A stretch of DNA of 64,000 nt, from contig NZ_CP007542.1 of assembly GCF_000478825.2 (NCBI RefSeq), positions 1,178,001-1,242,000 on the forward strand, written 5' to 3'. This DNA comes from Synechocystis sp. PCC 6714 (lineage in GTDB: Bacteria; Cyanobacteriota; Cyanobacteriia; Cyanobacteriales; Microcystaceae). Position numbers and translations under genes: made by a program. Below the pieces are notes generated by a model that ran no database searches, was not told where the DNA came from, and worked only from the letters and a program-made list of their open reading frames with translations. This document shows positions 34,292 through 43,509 of this stretch, piece by piece. The first letter of the stretch is position 1. Every line of letters begins with the position of its first letter.

Positions 34292-36382
34292 ATGCTCTAC
34301 CAATTGGTTGTTGACTCGCCTTCGTTTAAGAAGGTTATTCGTTTACAAAATTCCTGTTATTCCATTGGCCGTCATCCCAGCAATAGCATTGTTATCCCTT
34401 CCCCCCAAATTTCCCGTCGCCACGCCACCCTGATCAAGAAAATCAACCCTAACTTGGACATTTCTTTTCACATCATTGATGGAGATTTGGAAGGCCATCG
34501 CAGTCGTAATGGAGTGTGGGTCAACGGTGAATCTCATTTGGATTATGAGCTTGTCCATGGGGATGTCATCGCCCTATCGGAAGATATTCAAATTTTTTAC
34601 CAGGCTATCCCCAGCGACCCCAAAGATAGCCTCTCCGGGTCCGGCGATCGCCAACGACTGACCCCGGATTTATCCGAGCATTTTCCCCAGGAACAATGGG
34701 ACATCACCTTGATTGGCCAAGAAAATGATCTTTCTCAGCTGAGCCACGAACAACTAGCAAAACTGGCCGCCTGTATTGAATATAGTCCTTATCCCATGGT
34801 GGAGATTGATTACTTTGGTAATCTGACTTATTTGAACACAGCTACTAAAGAAAAATTTCCTTCCCTTCGGGAAGATTCCATGACCCATCCTCTTCTCAAG
34901 GATATTATTCCCCAGGGAGAAGATGCACCCATCTACTATCTCCGGACCAGGGAAGTACAAATAGGAGATAAATTCTATGAACAACATATTCATTACCCTG
35001 CCGAAAGCCAGTTTATTCGTAGTTATATTTTCGATATCACTGAGCGCAAAGTAATTGAACAATCGATTCATTATCAAGCTTTTTACGATCCGTTGACAGA
35101 TTTACCCAACCGTTTTTTATTCAAGCAGGAACTAGGCAAAGTTTTAAGCAATGTTCAAAATCAAAACAGCGTTTTAGGATTGGTGCTTTTAGGTTTTCGA
35201 GAACTACAATCCTTAAATGATCTACTGGGGCATAGCGTTGCCGATGAAGTGCTAAAAATTATCACCGAAAGATTATCTGCCCATGTACGTTTGGAAGATT
35301 TACTTTGTCGTTGGCGGGGTGATACTTTTATTCTACTCATCCAATCTTGCCGTAATCTAGAAGAAATTGAGGTTTTTGTCCGGCGCTTGTTAGCCGTGCT
35401 CAAAAGACCTTTTTTCATTGCCAATAATCCCCTCTATCTCCAGGGCTATGCTGGCATTGCCTGTTATCCTCACCATGGCGATAACGTCGAAACATTACTA
35501 AATCGGGTGGGAGTGGCCTTAAACGAAGTCAAAGATATTGGTAGTAGGCAGTATTGCTTCTATGAAGAGTCCATGAACAGTGACCATCTAGAAAGAATTC
35601 AACTGGAGCACGCCCTACACCAGGCTTTGGAAAAAGACGAATTTTTGCTCTACTATCAGCCCATTATCGATGTGGAAGCAGGTCGTCTCTGTGGGGTGGA
35701 AGCTCTAATCCGTTGGCAACACCCAATCCAAGGTTTAGTTCCTCCAGCATTGTTTATTGGTTTGCTAGAAACCACTGGCTTGATTATTCCTGTTGGTGAG
35801 TGGATTATGCGTACGGCTTTTCAACATTTTCAGGGTTGGGCTCCGGCGGTGGACGATGATTTTCGCATTGCTATTAATCTCTCTCCTAAACAGTTCCAAG
35901 CACCGGATTTATTACCGACAATTTTACGGATCTTGGAGGAATCTTCCCTCCCTCCCCATCGCCTTGAGGTGGAAATAACAGAGAATATTGTCATGCAGAA
36001 TGTGACCGCTACCCAAAATTTACTCAATGCCCTGCAATCCCATGGTATTCGCCTATCTATGGATGACTTTGGTACAGGTTACTCATCCCTTTCCTATCTG
36101 AAAACATTCCCTTTTAATACCCTAAAAATTGACCGTTCCTTTACCAAAGATATTTTACATACCCCTAAGGATGCAGCTATTATTCAGGCCATGTTGCTAT
36201 TGGGCAATGGTTTTAACTTAAACATTATTGCCGAGGGCATAGAAGAGGAATCTCAGGCCCATCGTCTCCACGAATTAGGGTGCCGAGAAATGCAGGGCTA
36301 TTGGTTCAGCCATCCCCTTTCCGAGGCGGAAATTACGGCTTTTCTGGCGGCTGGAAATTTCCAAAGATTTTGCCTTGGTTAG
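34292..36382 (+). CDS. FHA-PAS-GGDEF-EAL signalling protein, probable c-di-GMP phosphodiesterase
   Basis: Domain order: FHA (residues 1 to about 110; IGRHPSNSIVIPSPQISRRHATL, phosphothreonine recognition), PAS (about 160-260), GGDEF (about 265-430) and EAL (about 445-695). The GGDEF loop reads RWRGDTF and is degenerate, so no cyclase activity is expected. The EAL site looks complete: GVEALIRWQHP, INLSPKQFQ, VEITENIV, DDFGTGYSSLSYL, LKIDRSF, IAEGIE. So it probably hydrolyses c-di-GMP, with GGDEF as a GTP sensor. FHA links it to Ser/Thr kinase signalling. ATG 34292 is chosen because MLYQLVV begins the FHA strand. Confidence 0.88.
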   Translation: MLYQLVVDSPSFKKVIRLQNSCYSIGRHPSNSIVIPSPQISRRHATLIKKINPNLDISFHIIDGDLEGHRSRNGVWVNGESHLDYELVHGDVIALSEDIQIFYQAIPSDPKDSLSGSGDRQRLTPDLSEHFPQEQWDITLIGQENDLSQLSHEQLAKLAACIEYSPYPMVEIDYFGNLTYLNTATKEKFPSLREDSMTHPLLKDIIPQGEDAPIYYLRTREVQIGDKFYEQHIHYPAESQFIRSYIFDITERKVIEQSIHYQAFYDPLTDLPNRFLFKQELGKVLSNVQNQNSVLGLVLLGFRELQSLNDLLGHSVADEVLKIITERLSAHVRLEDLLCRWRGDTFILLIQSCRNLEEIEVFVRRLLAVLKRPFFIANNPLYLQGYAGIACYPHHGDNVETLLNRVGVALNEVKDIGSRQYCFYEESMNSDHLERIQLEHALHQALEKDEFLLYYQPIIDVEAGRLCGVEALIRWQHPIQGLVPPALFIGLLETTGLIIPVGEWIMRTAFQHFQGWAPAVDDDFRIAINLSPKQFQAPDLLPTILRILEESSLPPHRLEVEITENIVMQNVTATQNLLNALQSHGIRLSMDDFGTGYSSLSYLKTFPFNTLKIDRSFTKDILHTPKDAAIIQAMLLLGNGFNLNIIAEGIEEESQAHRLHELGCREMQGYWFSHPLSEAEITAFLAAGNFQRFCLG

Positions 36383-36465
36383 GGCACTTTGTTGATCAAT
36401 GAAATTAGATCCATTTTTCTATGGCCACACTCTATTTAATACCAAAGTAAAAGCAGTGTGCTTGG

Positions 36466-36732
36466 CTAATTTTTATTTTCTCCATTGTCTCCATTGTTTT
36501 TGCCAGATTCTAACCGAAACAGCCAGCCCATCAGAGCTACCACCCCCAATTGCAAGGACAAATTGGGAAGAATTTCCCTGGGTTCATAACCGGCCAAAAG
36601 TCGGAGGCTGAAAATAAATACCCCAATCAGCCCAGAAGCCCCCAGGCCCAAGTAAATAAATTTGCGGAAACCTCGATAGGGAGCCTCGGCCTCGGCTTTT
36701 AAGCGTTCAAACTGTTTTTTATTGTCTGGCAA
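36466..36732 (-). CDS. DUF3493 membrane protein (LPA3-like)
   Basis: An 88-residue protein: charged N-terminal helix (RLKAEAEAPYRGFRKFIYLG) and two membrane helices (about residues 25-45 and 56-72), with a Asn/Gly-rich tail. The motif EAEAPYRGFRxFxYxxxxASGxIG is typical of DUF3493 in cyanobacteria and plastids, where the plant relative LPA3 aids photosystem II assembly. Function here is inferred at family level. It lies 34 bases downstream of gpx on the same strand. Confidence 0.82.
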   Translation of the reverse strand: MPDNKKQFERLKAEAEAPYRGFRKFIYLGLGASGLIGVFIFSLRLLAGYEPREILPNLSLQLGVVALMGWLFRLESGKNNGDNGENKN

Positions 36733-36766
36733 AGTTTTTCAGGAATTAGGGCAGAAAATTAGGATT

Positions 36767-37276
36767 TTAGAGCAATTTTTCAATATCCGCCGCAATTTCA
36801 TCCGGTTTGGTCATGGAGCCATAGCGTTTGACTACTTTCCCCTGGCAATCAACCAAAAATTTGGTGAAATTCCATTTAATATCCGTTGCACTGCCCAAAA
36901 AGGGGATGGCCATGCCGGGGCTAGCTTCGGTCAGAAATCGAAATAGGGGATGGGCATTGGGGCCATTTACTTCCACCTTTGCAAATAGGGGAAAGGTCAC
37001 ACCATAACGGGTTTCACAAAAGCTTCTGATTTCCCCCGGACCACCGGGTTCCTGTTGTCCAAACTGATTGCAAGGGAAACCGAGTACGGTAAAACCCCGA
37101 TCGCCAAATCTGTCCTGTAAAGCCTGGAGTCCTTGGTATTGGGGAGTAAAACCGCATTGGCTGGCGGTGTTCACAACTAACAGTACCTTCCCTTCAAAAT
37201 TCCTTAGGGCGACGGGGGAACCATCCAAGGCATTGGCAGAAAAACCGTAGATTGTGTTATTGGCTTGGGCAGTCAT
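36767..37276 (-). CDS. gpx: Glutathione peroxidase-like thiol peroxidase
   Basis: A 169-residue GPx-fold protein. The peroxidatic residue is Cys41 in NTASQCGFTPQY, replacing selenocysteine. GFPCNQFGQQEPG carries the resolving cysteine and WNFTKFLVDCQGKVVKRYG is the classic WNFxKFLV. Such cyanobacterial enzymes use NADPH or thioredoxin to reduce lipid and other hydroperoxides. In PCC 6803 slr1171 is the ortholog as I recall. It ends 34 bases before the DUF3493 gene, so they may share a transcript. Confidence 0.92.
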   Translation of the reverse strand: MTAQANNTIYGFSANALDGSPVALRNFEGKVLLVVNTASQCGFTPQYQGLQALQDRFGDRGFTVLGFPCNQFGQQEPGGPGEIRSFCETRYGVTFPLFAKVEVNGPNAHPLFRFLTEASPGMAIPFLGSATDIKWNFTKFLVDCQGKVVKRYGSMTKPDEIAADIEKLL

Positions 37277-37407
37277 AGAAATTAGTAAGGGAAAGATAGT
37301 GAAAGTGAGCTTATTTGCCTTGGCAAGTCTAATTGTGACCCATGTAGTCTAGCAAAAACCATGGCAGGGAGACGGAGGTCAATTGTAAGGGGTTTACGGG
37401 AAAGAGA

Positions 37408-37722
37408 TTAGGCGCTGACCACATCCCCCATCAGTAATCCGGCAATTAAGAGTAATAGGAGAGCCACACAGAAATCTAAAATTTTCGGATCAAGTCTACG
37501 GGCAATCCAATAACCCAGGGAAACCCCCAATAGGCTGGTGGAAATGAGAGCCAAGGCTGAGCCGGCAAAAACTATCCAGGGGGCCTGGGACTCAGCGCTG
37601 ATCAGTAGGGTACTCAGTTGGGTTTTGTCCCCCATTTCCGCTAGAAAGATGGTTAGAAAGGTGGAGAAGAATACCGGGCGAAAATAATTGGGGGAGGCGG
37701 AGTCAGGTTGCTCTTGGCTCAC
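37408..37722 (-). CDS. Half-size Gdt1/UPF0016 (TMEM165-type) cation transporter
   Basis: A 104-residue membrane protein with three hydrophobic helices and one EMGDKTQLST motif (E-x-G-D-K-T), the cation-binding signature of the UPF0016 family. Full-length members have two such motifs and export Mn2+ or Ca2+. Half-size proteins must assemble as homo- or hetero-dimers. No second half is next to it. In PCC 6803, half-size Mnx-like proteins act with Mnx in manganese handling, as I recall. The N-terminal leader has many Ser/Pro/Gln residues. Confidence 0.85.
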   Translation of the reverse strand: MSQEQPDSASPNYFRPVFFSTFLTIFLAEMGDKTQLSTLLISAESQAPWIVFAGSALALISTSLLGVSLGYWIARRLDPKILDFCVALLLLLIAGLLMGDVVSA

Positions 37723-37861
37723 GGTGGTTAGTTTAACTTTAACTCAATTGCAATCACAGCAGTAGTCGGGACACGGAAGCTAATCGCCCCCACCCCTGTG
37801 GACAGCCTAACGGATTCAGGGGACAAGAAACATTTTTGATTCTTTACTGCGGCTTAGCTGT

Positions 37862-38698
37862 TCAAATCCAGTCTTCTTCCTCATCTACGGTATTATCTTC
37901 CTGGCTGACAGAGGAATTGGGGGCAGAATCAATTACCCGGTAAGGGGCGTCATAGACATTGCCTGTGGGGGGAGCGTTACTGGCTGATTCTTCATTTTTG
38001 CTTGCTTTAACCCCACTGGATCGGGCTGGGCGATATTGCTGAGAATAGATAGAGCCTTGCTGTGTGGTATTTCTAGGAGTTTGGGGCACTTCAAACTGGC
38101 GTAAATCCGGCAAAGGTTCCCTCGGAGGCGGGGGGGCAATTTTCTCCGGGGAAACAGGGGTAGGAGAAAAATCATTACTTTCGTTGTCCCCGGGAGTCAC
38201 AGATTCCTTTGCTTCAGGTGGTTCCGGCGGCTCCGGAGAAAACGGCCTAACATTTCTGACAGTTTGACGAGGGGAGTTTTGGAGTTTCGGTTGGCTCCGG
38301 GCAGGGGGCTTGGCATCATTCCAATCGGCTAAATCTGGTTCCGGTTCATCCCAATCCCACTCTTCCTTCATGGTGGCTGGTTCCGGTGGTTGTTGGGGGC
38401 TAGGGGGAGTAGCCGGGGGGGGGCCAAAGGATTCCGGTGGCGATCGCCGGGGAGGATTGGAACGGAAATTTTGTGTTCTAGCTTTAGGCTGGCCGAGGGA
38501 GCTTAGGCCGTTAATCAAGACACTAGCCACAACGCCTAGGGTGAGAAATAGCACTACCCATAAACCCAGAGGCAGAGTGAAGCTAGCCAGGGCAGACTCG
38601 GCGGTGGTGCCGAAAAAGTTGAGTTGTATCGGTTGCCGATTTTGCAGGAAAAAAATTAATCCTGTTGCTATCAAAAAAATAAGTAGTAAACCTTGCAT
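37862..38698 (-). CDS. LapA-domain membrane protein with long proline-rich tail
   Basis: The first ~70 residues hold two membrane helices in the DUF1049 (LapA, lipopolysaccharide assembly A) pattern: LLLIFLIATGLIFFLQNRQPIQLNFFG and LPLGLWVVLFLTLGVVASVLI. The remaining ~200 residues are disordered, rich in Pro, Ser, Glu and Asn, and end in an acidic EEDWI. LapA in E. coli works with LapB in LPS control; cyanobacterial homologues are uncharacterised. The long tail is not in the E. coli protein. It lies just downstream of gldA on the same strand. Confidence 0.75.
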   Translation of the reverse strand: MQGLLLIFLIATGLIFFLQNRQPIQLNFFGTTAESALASFTLPLGLWVVLFLTLGVVASVLINGLSSLGQPKARTQNFRSNPPRRSPPESFGPPPATPPSPQQPPEPATMKEEWDWDEPEPDLADWNDAKPPARSQPKLQNSPRQTVRNVRPFSPEPPEPPEAKESVTPGDNESNDFSPTPVSPEKIAPPPPREPLPDLRQFEVPQTPRNTTQQGSIYSQQYRPARSSGVKASKNEESASNAPPTGNVYDAPYRVIDSAPNSSVSQEDNTVDEEEDWI

Positions 38699-38733
38699 TG
38701 TTCACCAAATAATCGCCGGGCAATAACTCCAGC

Positions 38734-39873
38734 CTACAACTGGGGGGAGAGTTGCCGACTATTATCCTGCTCCACCAGCGTGGAAACCATGGCTGCCATT
38801 AACGTTTCTGGGGTAACGGTAAACGGTAAACGGTGAATGTCTGATTCAGGCAAGCAGGTAAAGTCCGCCGTTTGGCGCAATTCCTCAAGGGAAATTTGCC
38901 CTAGACCTAAATCTGCCAAGGTTTTGGGTAAACCGATCTGGTCGTAAAAGCTCAGTAATTGGCGGCGGGCGGTGGCGGCCAGTCGATTACCACTGGTCAA
39001 TTCTTCCAACCGTAACTGCACCAAAATTCCGTAGGCAACTTTTTCCCCGTGGAGGGCATGGTGGGCCTGGGGCAATTGGGTCAAACCGTTGTGGACAGCA
39101 TGGGCTGCGACGGTCCGGCAGTTAGCGCCCCCTAGACCACCGATAACTCCAGCCATCAGTAAGCTGGCATCTACCACTTCCCGCCAGGTTTCGCTACCTG
39201 GTTTGGCTAGGGCTTCAGCGGATTTCTGCAGCAAAATATCTCTTAGAATCCGGGCCTGTTGTACAGCGGCCACGGTGAAAGTGTCGCTGGATTGACCACT
39301 GCTGACGGAGGCTTCATACCATTTGGCGATCGCATCTCCAATGCCAGCAATTAGTAATCTCGGTTCAGCCCGTTGGATTAGTTCATAATCCACAATCAAC
39401 AAATCTGGGCATCGGTCTAGGGCCACGTCATAGCGAAAAGCCCCCGCTTCGTTGTAAACATTGGCCAAGGCAGTCCAACCTGCACAGGTGGCGGCGGAGG
39501 TGGGCACAGTGGCGATCGCCAATTCTGTTTGCTGGGCTAACAATTTGGCCGTATCTAAGGCTTTGCCTCCCCCAATGCCCAAAATAAAATCCGGCTGTTC
39601 CTGACTGACTCGGCTCCGTAATTGCTCTAGGGAAGATTCCGCACAATCGGGCAGATAGCTTGCCACAGGAAAATTTAAGCCATGGTTTTTTTCCAGCATC
39701 CGCAACGGCTTTTCCACCAACTTTCCACTGTGGTTGCCCGTCACCACCAAACATTTACTGCCCAATTTTTGTAAAGCTGCCCCCGCTTCGGCCAAAGCAC
39801 TACGGATCACCACCGTGGGGGCGATCGCCAGGGAAGACAACGGTTGAGGGGAGGACGACGTTAATGGGACCAT
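38734..39873 (-). CDS. gldA: Glycerol dehydrogenase-like, iron/zinc-containing alcohol dehydrogenase family
   Basis: The fold and metal site match GldA-type enzymes, which interconvert glycerol and dihydroxyacetone with NAD. ILGIGGGKALDTAKLLA is the NAD signature. Zinc ligands are in AGIGDAIAKWYEA (Asp), TVAAHAVHNGL (His) and HALHGEKVAYG (His). At about 380 residues it has the usual size. The substrate of the cyanobacterial protein is not proven and related members are 2,3-butanediol or sn-glycerol-1-phosphate dehydrogenases. I prefer ATG 39873 (MVPLTSSSPQ); ATG 39903 is also in frame. The gap upstream (39904-40260) to chlP is 357 bases without a gene; it includes one HIP1 octamer and TTTGTAACGGTTTTGTAAA (HLR1-like with a 3-base spacer). 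Confidence 0.85.
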   Translation of the reverse strand: MVPLTSSSPQPLSSLAIAPTVVIRSALAEAGAALQKLGSKCLVVTGNHSGKLVEKPLRMLEKNHGLNFPVASYLPDCAESSLEQLRSRVSQEQPDFILGIGGGKALDTAKLLAQQTELAIATVPTSAATCAGWTALANVYNEAGAFRYDVALDRCPDLLIVDYELIQRAEPRLLIAGIGDAIAKWYEASVSSGQSSDTFTVAAVQQARILRDILLQKSAEALAKPGSETWREVVDASLLMAGVIGGLGGANCRTVAAHAVHNGLTQLPQAHHALHGEKVAYGILVQLRLEELTSGNRLAATARRQLLSFYDQIGLPKTLADLGLGQISLEELRQTADFTCLPESDIHRLPFTVTPETLMAAMVSTLVEQDNSRQLSPQL

Positions 39874-40260
39874 GGTCAAAGGGGAATGGAAAATGCCCTG
39901 CAATCAAAGCATTACGGCTAAACCCGATGGCATTGATTAGGGAAAATCATTGATAGTAATTCGCTAAAAACTATTGTAAAGAAAAACAGAAAATTCTTGT
40001 GGCCTAGTCCCAGTTCTTCCCCCACTGACATCGACACAGCCCCAGGGGAGTTTTTTCTTTTCCCCAAGTTAAATCAATGGTTAAAACTGTTCCCAGACTA
40101 TGGTTTCAGGGTATACCGTGAAGTTTTGTAACGGTTTTGTAAAGCTCTATTGCAACTTTGCCGTCCCAACGGCGATCGCCTACCCCTAAGCAAAAAGACC
40201 GTGATAGGATGCGATTCGTACTCGCTGACTTTGTTATAAGAAAAATTTAGGAGAAAGGCT

Positions 40261-41484
40261 TTGGTATTACGGGTAGCAGTCGTTGGAGGAGGCCCCGCTG
40301 GTTCTTCCGCCGCCGAAATTTTAGTAAAAGCCGGAATTGAAACCTACCTGTTTGAGCGTAAGCTAGACAACGCCAAACCCTGTGGTGGAGCAATTCCCCT
40401 CTGTATGGTGGACGAGTTCGACCTTCCCCCGGAAATTATTGACCGCCGGGTGCGGAAGATGAAGATGATCTCCCCTTCCAACATCGAGGTTAACATCGGC
40501 CAGACCCTCAAAGACGATGAATATATCGGTATGTGCCGTCGGGAAGTGCTAGATGGTTTTCTCCGGGAACGGGCAGAAAAACTAGGTACGAAAGTCATTA
40601 ACGGCACCGTTTACAAATTAGATATTCCCAGCAAAGATAGCGACCCCTACACCCTCCACTACGCTGATCACAGTGTGGGCGGCACCACCGGGGAAATGAA
40701 AACCCTAAAAGTAGATGTGGTGATTGGGGCTGACGGCGCTAACTCCCGCATTGCCAAAGCCATTGACGCTGGGGATTACAACTATGCGATCGCCTTCCAA
40801 GAACGGATTCGTCTGCCGGAAGACAAAATGGCCTACTACGACGAGTTGGCTGAGATGTATGTGGGCGATGACGTTTCCCCTGACTTCTACGCCTGGGTAT
40901 TCCCCAAATATGACCACGTAGCAGTGGGTACGGGCACCATGAAGGTGAACAAAGCCCGCATCAAAGACTTACAGGCTGGCATCCGCACCCGGGCTGCTAA
41001 AAAATTGGAAGGCGGTGAAATCATCAAAGTAGAAGCCCATCCCATTCCTGAACATCCCCGGCCCCGGCGGGTGGTTGGTCGGGTGGCCCTAGTGGGGGAT
41101 GCCGCTGGTACCGTCACCAAATCCTCTGGGGAAGGCATTTACTTTGCCGCGAAATCAGCCCGCATGTGTGCGGAAACCATTGTCGCCACTAGCAATAATG
41201 GTCAACGGGTACCCACCGAAGCAGATTTGAAACAATACATCAAACAATGGGATAAACGCTACGGCGCTACCTATTTGGTATTGGATATTTTGCAACGGGT
41301 CTTTTACCGCACCGATGCCACCAGGGAAGCCTTTGTGGAAATGTGTTCCGACATCGACGTGCAAAAGCTAACTTTTGATAGTTACCTGTACAAAACCGTT
41401 GTGCCGGCTAATCCCTTGGTGCAGATGAAGATTACCGCTAAAACCATTGGTAGCCTGCTTCGGGGTAATGCCTTGGCTCCTTAA
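40261..41484 (+). CDS. chlP: Geranylgeranyl reductase (chlorophyll and tocopherol synthesis)
   Basis: ChlP reduces the geranylgeranyl group to phytyl using NADPH, for chlorophyll a and tocopherol side chains. The FAD motif LRVAVVGGGPAGSSAAEILVKAG opens the protein; ADGANSRIAKAI and VALVGDAAGTVTKSSGEGI are the second FAD and GD motifs of this oxidoreductase family. The 407-residue length equals PCC 6803 sll1091 as I recall. The start is TTG at 40261, supported by AGGAGAAAGG just upstream. A strong terminator follows at 41529. Confidence 0.95.
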   Translation: MVLRVAVVGGGPAGSSAAEILVKAGIETYLFERKLDNAKPCGGAIPLCMVDEFDLPPEIIDRRVRKMKMISPSNIEVNIGQTLKDDEYIGMCRREVLDGFLRERAEKLGTKVINGTVYKLDIPSKDSDPYTLHYADHSVGGTTGEMKTLKVDVVIGADGANSRIAKAIDAGDYNYAIAFQERIRLPEDKMAYYDELAEMYVGDDVSPDFYAWVFPKYDHVAVGTGTMKVNKARIKDLQAGIRTRAAKKLEGGEIIKVEAHPIPEHPRPRRVVGRVALVGDAAGTVTKSSGEGIYFAAKSARMCAETIVATSNNGQRVPTEADLKQYIKQWDKRYGATYLVLDILQRVFYRTDATREAFVEMCSDIDVQKLTFDSYLYKTVVPANPLVQMKITAKTIGSLLRGNALAP

Positions 41485-41528
41485 TGCTAATGACTTGCTG
41501 ATTTAACTAATTTTTCAATAAAGTAAAG

Positions 41529-41553
41529 AGGTGAGTTTCGGCTCACCTTTTTA
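41529..41553 (+). terminator. Rho-independent terminator of chlP
   Basis: AGGTGAG (41529-41535), loop TTTCGG, CTCACCT (41542-41548), then TTTTTA. A 7-bp stem with a U tract 45 bases past the chlP stop. It separates chlP from the KAP NTPase gene. Confidence 0.9.
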
Positions 41554-41582
41554 TTGTCTTATTTTTATGAAATTTTTAAGTT

Positions 41583-43025
41583 ATGCGACTTAAGCCTAGA
41601 GATATTGAAATTAATCCTAATCTTCCTAAGTATCCTTTTGATAATGATCTGTTAGACCGCAAGGAAGAAATTGAAAACTTAACCCAGATTGTATGCAAAG
41701 TTGAAGACCCTTTTGTGTTAGCGATTGATGCTCCTTGGGGAACAGGAAAAACAACCTTTGTTAAGTTGTGGCACAACTATCTGGAAAATAAAAGTTTAAA
41801 AGTAATTTTTTTTAATGCCTGGGAAACAGACTTTGCTGAAGACCCTCTTATTGCTTTGATATCTAAACTAGATAAATGGGTACAATCTTTAGATGATGTA
41901 TATCTCAAGCATGAAGTATGGCGTGATTTTAAACAAAAAATAGTACCTAAATTATTAAAACGATCTGCCATCGCGGGAGTGAAATTAGCTACTGCTGGTA
42001 TTTTGGATATTGAAAAAGATTGTGAAAAAGTTTTGAGTGACTTATTTGGAGAAATTACGGGAGATTTAATAGATAAATTTAATGAAAAGTCTCAAGCAAT
42101 TACGCAATTCAAAGATGTAATCAAAAAGGTGGTGGATAAGTTACCAGAGGAACAAAATAATCTAATTATTTTTGTTGATGAATTAGATCGTTGTCGCCCG
42201 ACTTATGCCATTGAATTACTAGAAAGAATCAAGCATTTGTTCAGTACTGAGCGATTAATTTTTATCTTGTCAACAGATATGGAACAGCTTGCTCATAGCA
42301 TTTGTGCTGTTTACGGAAATAATTTCAATTCTAAAAGATATTTGAATCGCTTTATTGACTTAGACTATTCTCTAAAAGAACCTGATTACAAAAAATATAT
42401 TGAAAGTCAATTTACAAATTTGTTCATTGATGATTTTTATCAAAAAAGAAGAAATGGAGGTAATCAAAAGAAAGATTTAATTAATTTTACGCTATTTATG
42501 GCAAATACTTTTGATTTTAAGTTAAGAGACATTAATCTTTTGACGACAAGAGTAAAATTAGTATTGTCATCTACTCCTGATAGTACTTTTGTTCTCGCGC
42601 CAATTTTGATAACTCTCTTAACTTTAAGATACTACAATGAAAGACTCTACAGAGAGTATAAGCACAATCCTATACTCTTAGAACAAGTTATTGGTTTTAT
42701 TTTTCGGGAATTAGAAAAATCGAGAAATAAATATATTGGATTCTCTGTTTTTATTCTGATTGATATAATTTCTTATTTGATTATTTTTGCTGATGACGCA
42801 GAAAAAGAACCAAAACTAATTACTCAATATGAATCATCCATTACATCTCATAGAAAAAACAATTCTAGTTATCCTAATTACCAACAAACTGCCGATACAC
42901 AAGCGCTTTCTAATCGTATTAATGAAATAAGAGCAGAATTAAGATGGGGGAATAGCAGTGGTCGAAACTTTAGGAAGATAGTATTTGAACAAATCGAGCT
43001 ATTACATCAATTTAATATTAATTGA
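41583..43025 (+). CDS. KAP-family P-loop NTPase
   Basis: A 480-residue STAND-like ATPase of the KAP family. The Walker A DAPWGTGKTTF is at residues 49-59 and the Walker B IIFVDELDRCRP near 195-206, with the DELDRCRP motif diagnostic of KAP. LIFILSTDMEQLAHSI and FKLRDINLLTTRVKL follow. A hydrophobic helix pair (about 385-402) may anchor it. KAP proteins occur in prophage exclusion (PifA), neuronal kinase scaffolds and predicted defence loci. The gene is far richer in A+T than chlP or the flanking glycosyltransferase, and it is followed by a decayed antitoxin, so horizontal acquisition is likely. No partner ORF exists. Confidence 0.85.
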   Translation: MRLKPRDIEINPNLPKYPFDNDLLDRKEEIENLTQIVCKVEDPFVLAIDAPWGTGKTTFVKLWHNYLENKSLKVIFFNAWETDFAEDPLIALISKLDKWVQSLDDVYLKHEVWRDFKQKIVPKLLKRSAIAGVKLATAGILDIEKDCEKVLSDLFGEITGDLIDKFNEKSQAITQFKDVIKKVVDKLPEEQNNLIIFVDELDRCRPTYAIELLERIKHLFSTERLIFILSTDMEQLAHSICAVYGNNFNSKRYLNRFIDLDYSLKEPDYKKYIESQFTNLFIDDFYQKRRNGGNQKKDLINFTLFMANTFDFKLRDINLLTTRVKLVLSSTPDSTFVLAPILITLLTLRYYNERLYREYKHNPILLEQVIGFIFRELEKSRNKYIGFSVFILIDIISYLIIFADDAEKEPKLITQYESSITSHRKNNSSYPNYQQTADTQALSNRINEIRAELRWGNSSGRNFRKIVFEQIELLHQFNIN

Positions 43026-43136
43026 TTGTTTATTTTTAATAATTCAGTGACCAAAAATGCACAGCTTAGAATGGGTTGGAGACTCGTATTCCACTATAAA
43101 ATCAATTTATATAATCTACTTTTTAAATGAGCAAAT

Positions 43137-43436
43137 ATGAAAAATTTTCAAGGAATTCTACAACAACAATTAGCTCATTTATAAACCATAAAAAGTGACC
43201 AATTACATTAAGTTCAAGAATTTAAGAATTTTCAAATAACCACTGAAACTGCCCTATTAAACATTGTCGAAAAACTTCGCAATGACCTAAAAATCGAGCT
43301 TTTACACTATGCTGAGTATTTAATGAATAAATCCTTAAATACACCTAAAAAGCCATTGGCAGGATCAATGAAAGGAACTTTTGTCTTGCCTCTGCCCTAA
43401 GACTTTGATGCTCCCTTAGAAGAATTTGATGAGTAG
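43137..43436 (+). pseudogene. Decayed DUF2281-type antitoxin gene
   Basis: A single frame from ATG 43137 to TAG 43434 encodes recognisable parts of one or two DUF2281-like antitoxins but has three internal stops (TAA after QQQLAHL, TAA after SDQLH and TAA at 43398 after FVLPLP). The second half reads VEKLRNDLKIELLHYAEYL, AGSMKGTFVLPLP, then DFDAPLEEFDE, close to the common LPLPDDFDAPLEDFKEYM. Its start codon is ATA (43236) where ATG is expected. Toxin genes are absent. I see nothing else in 43026-43509. Confidence 0.8.
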
Positions 43437-43509
43437 TGAACTCTCGATTAAGATTCAGCCCTGCCCTTTTATTTTGGCCAAAATTGTTGATGTTGTTAGC
43501 ATTTTCCGT

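Noticed and set aside
40129-40147. TTTGTAACGGTTTTGTAAA upstream of chlP, HLR1-like
   Set aside because: The half-sites have a three-base spacer instead of two; mentioned only in the gldA/chlP gap note.
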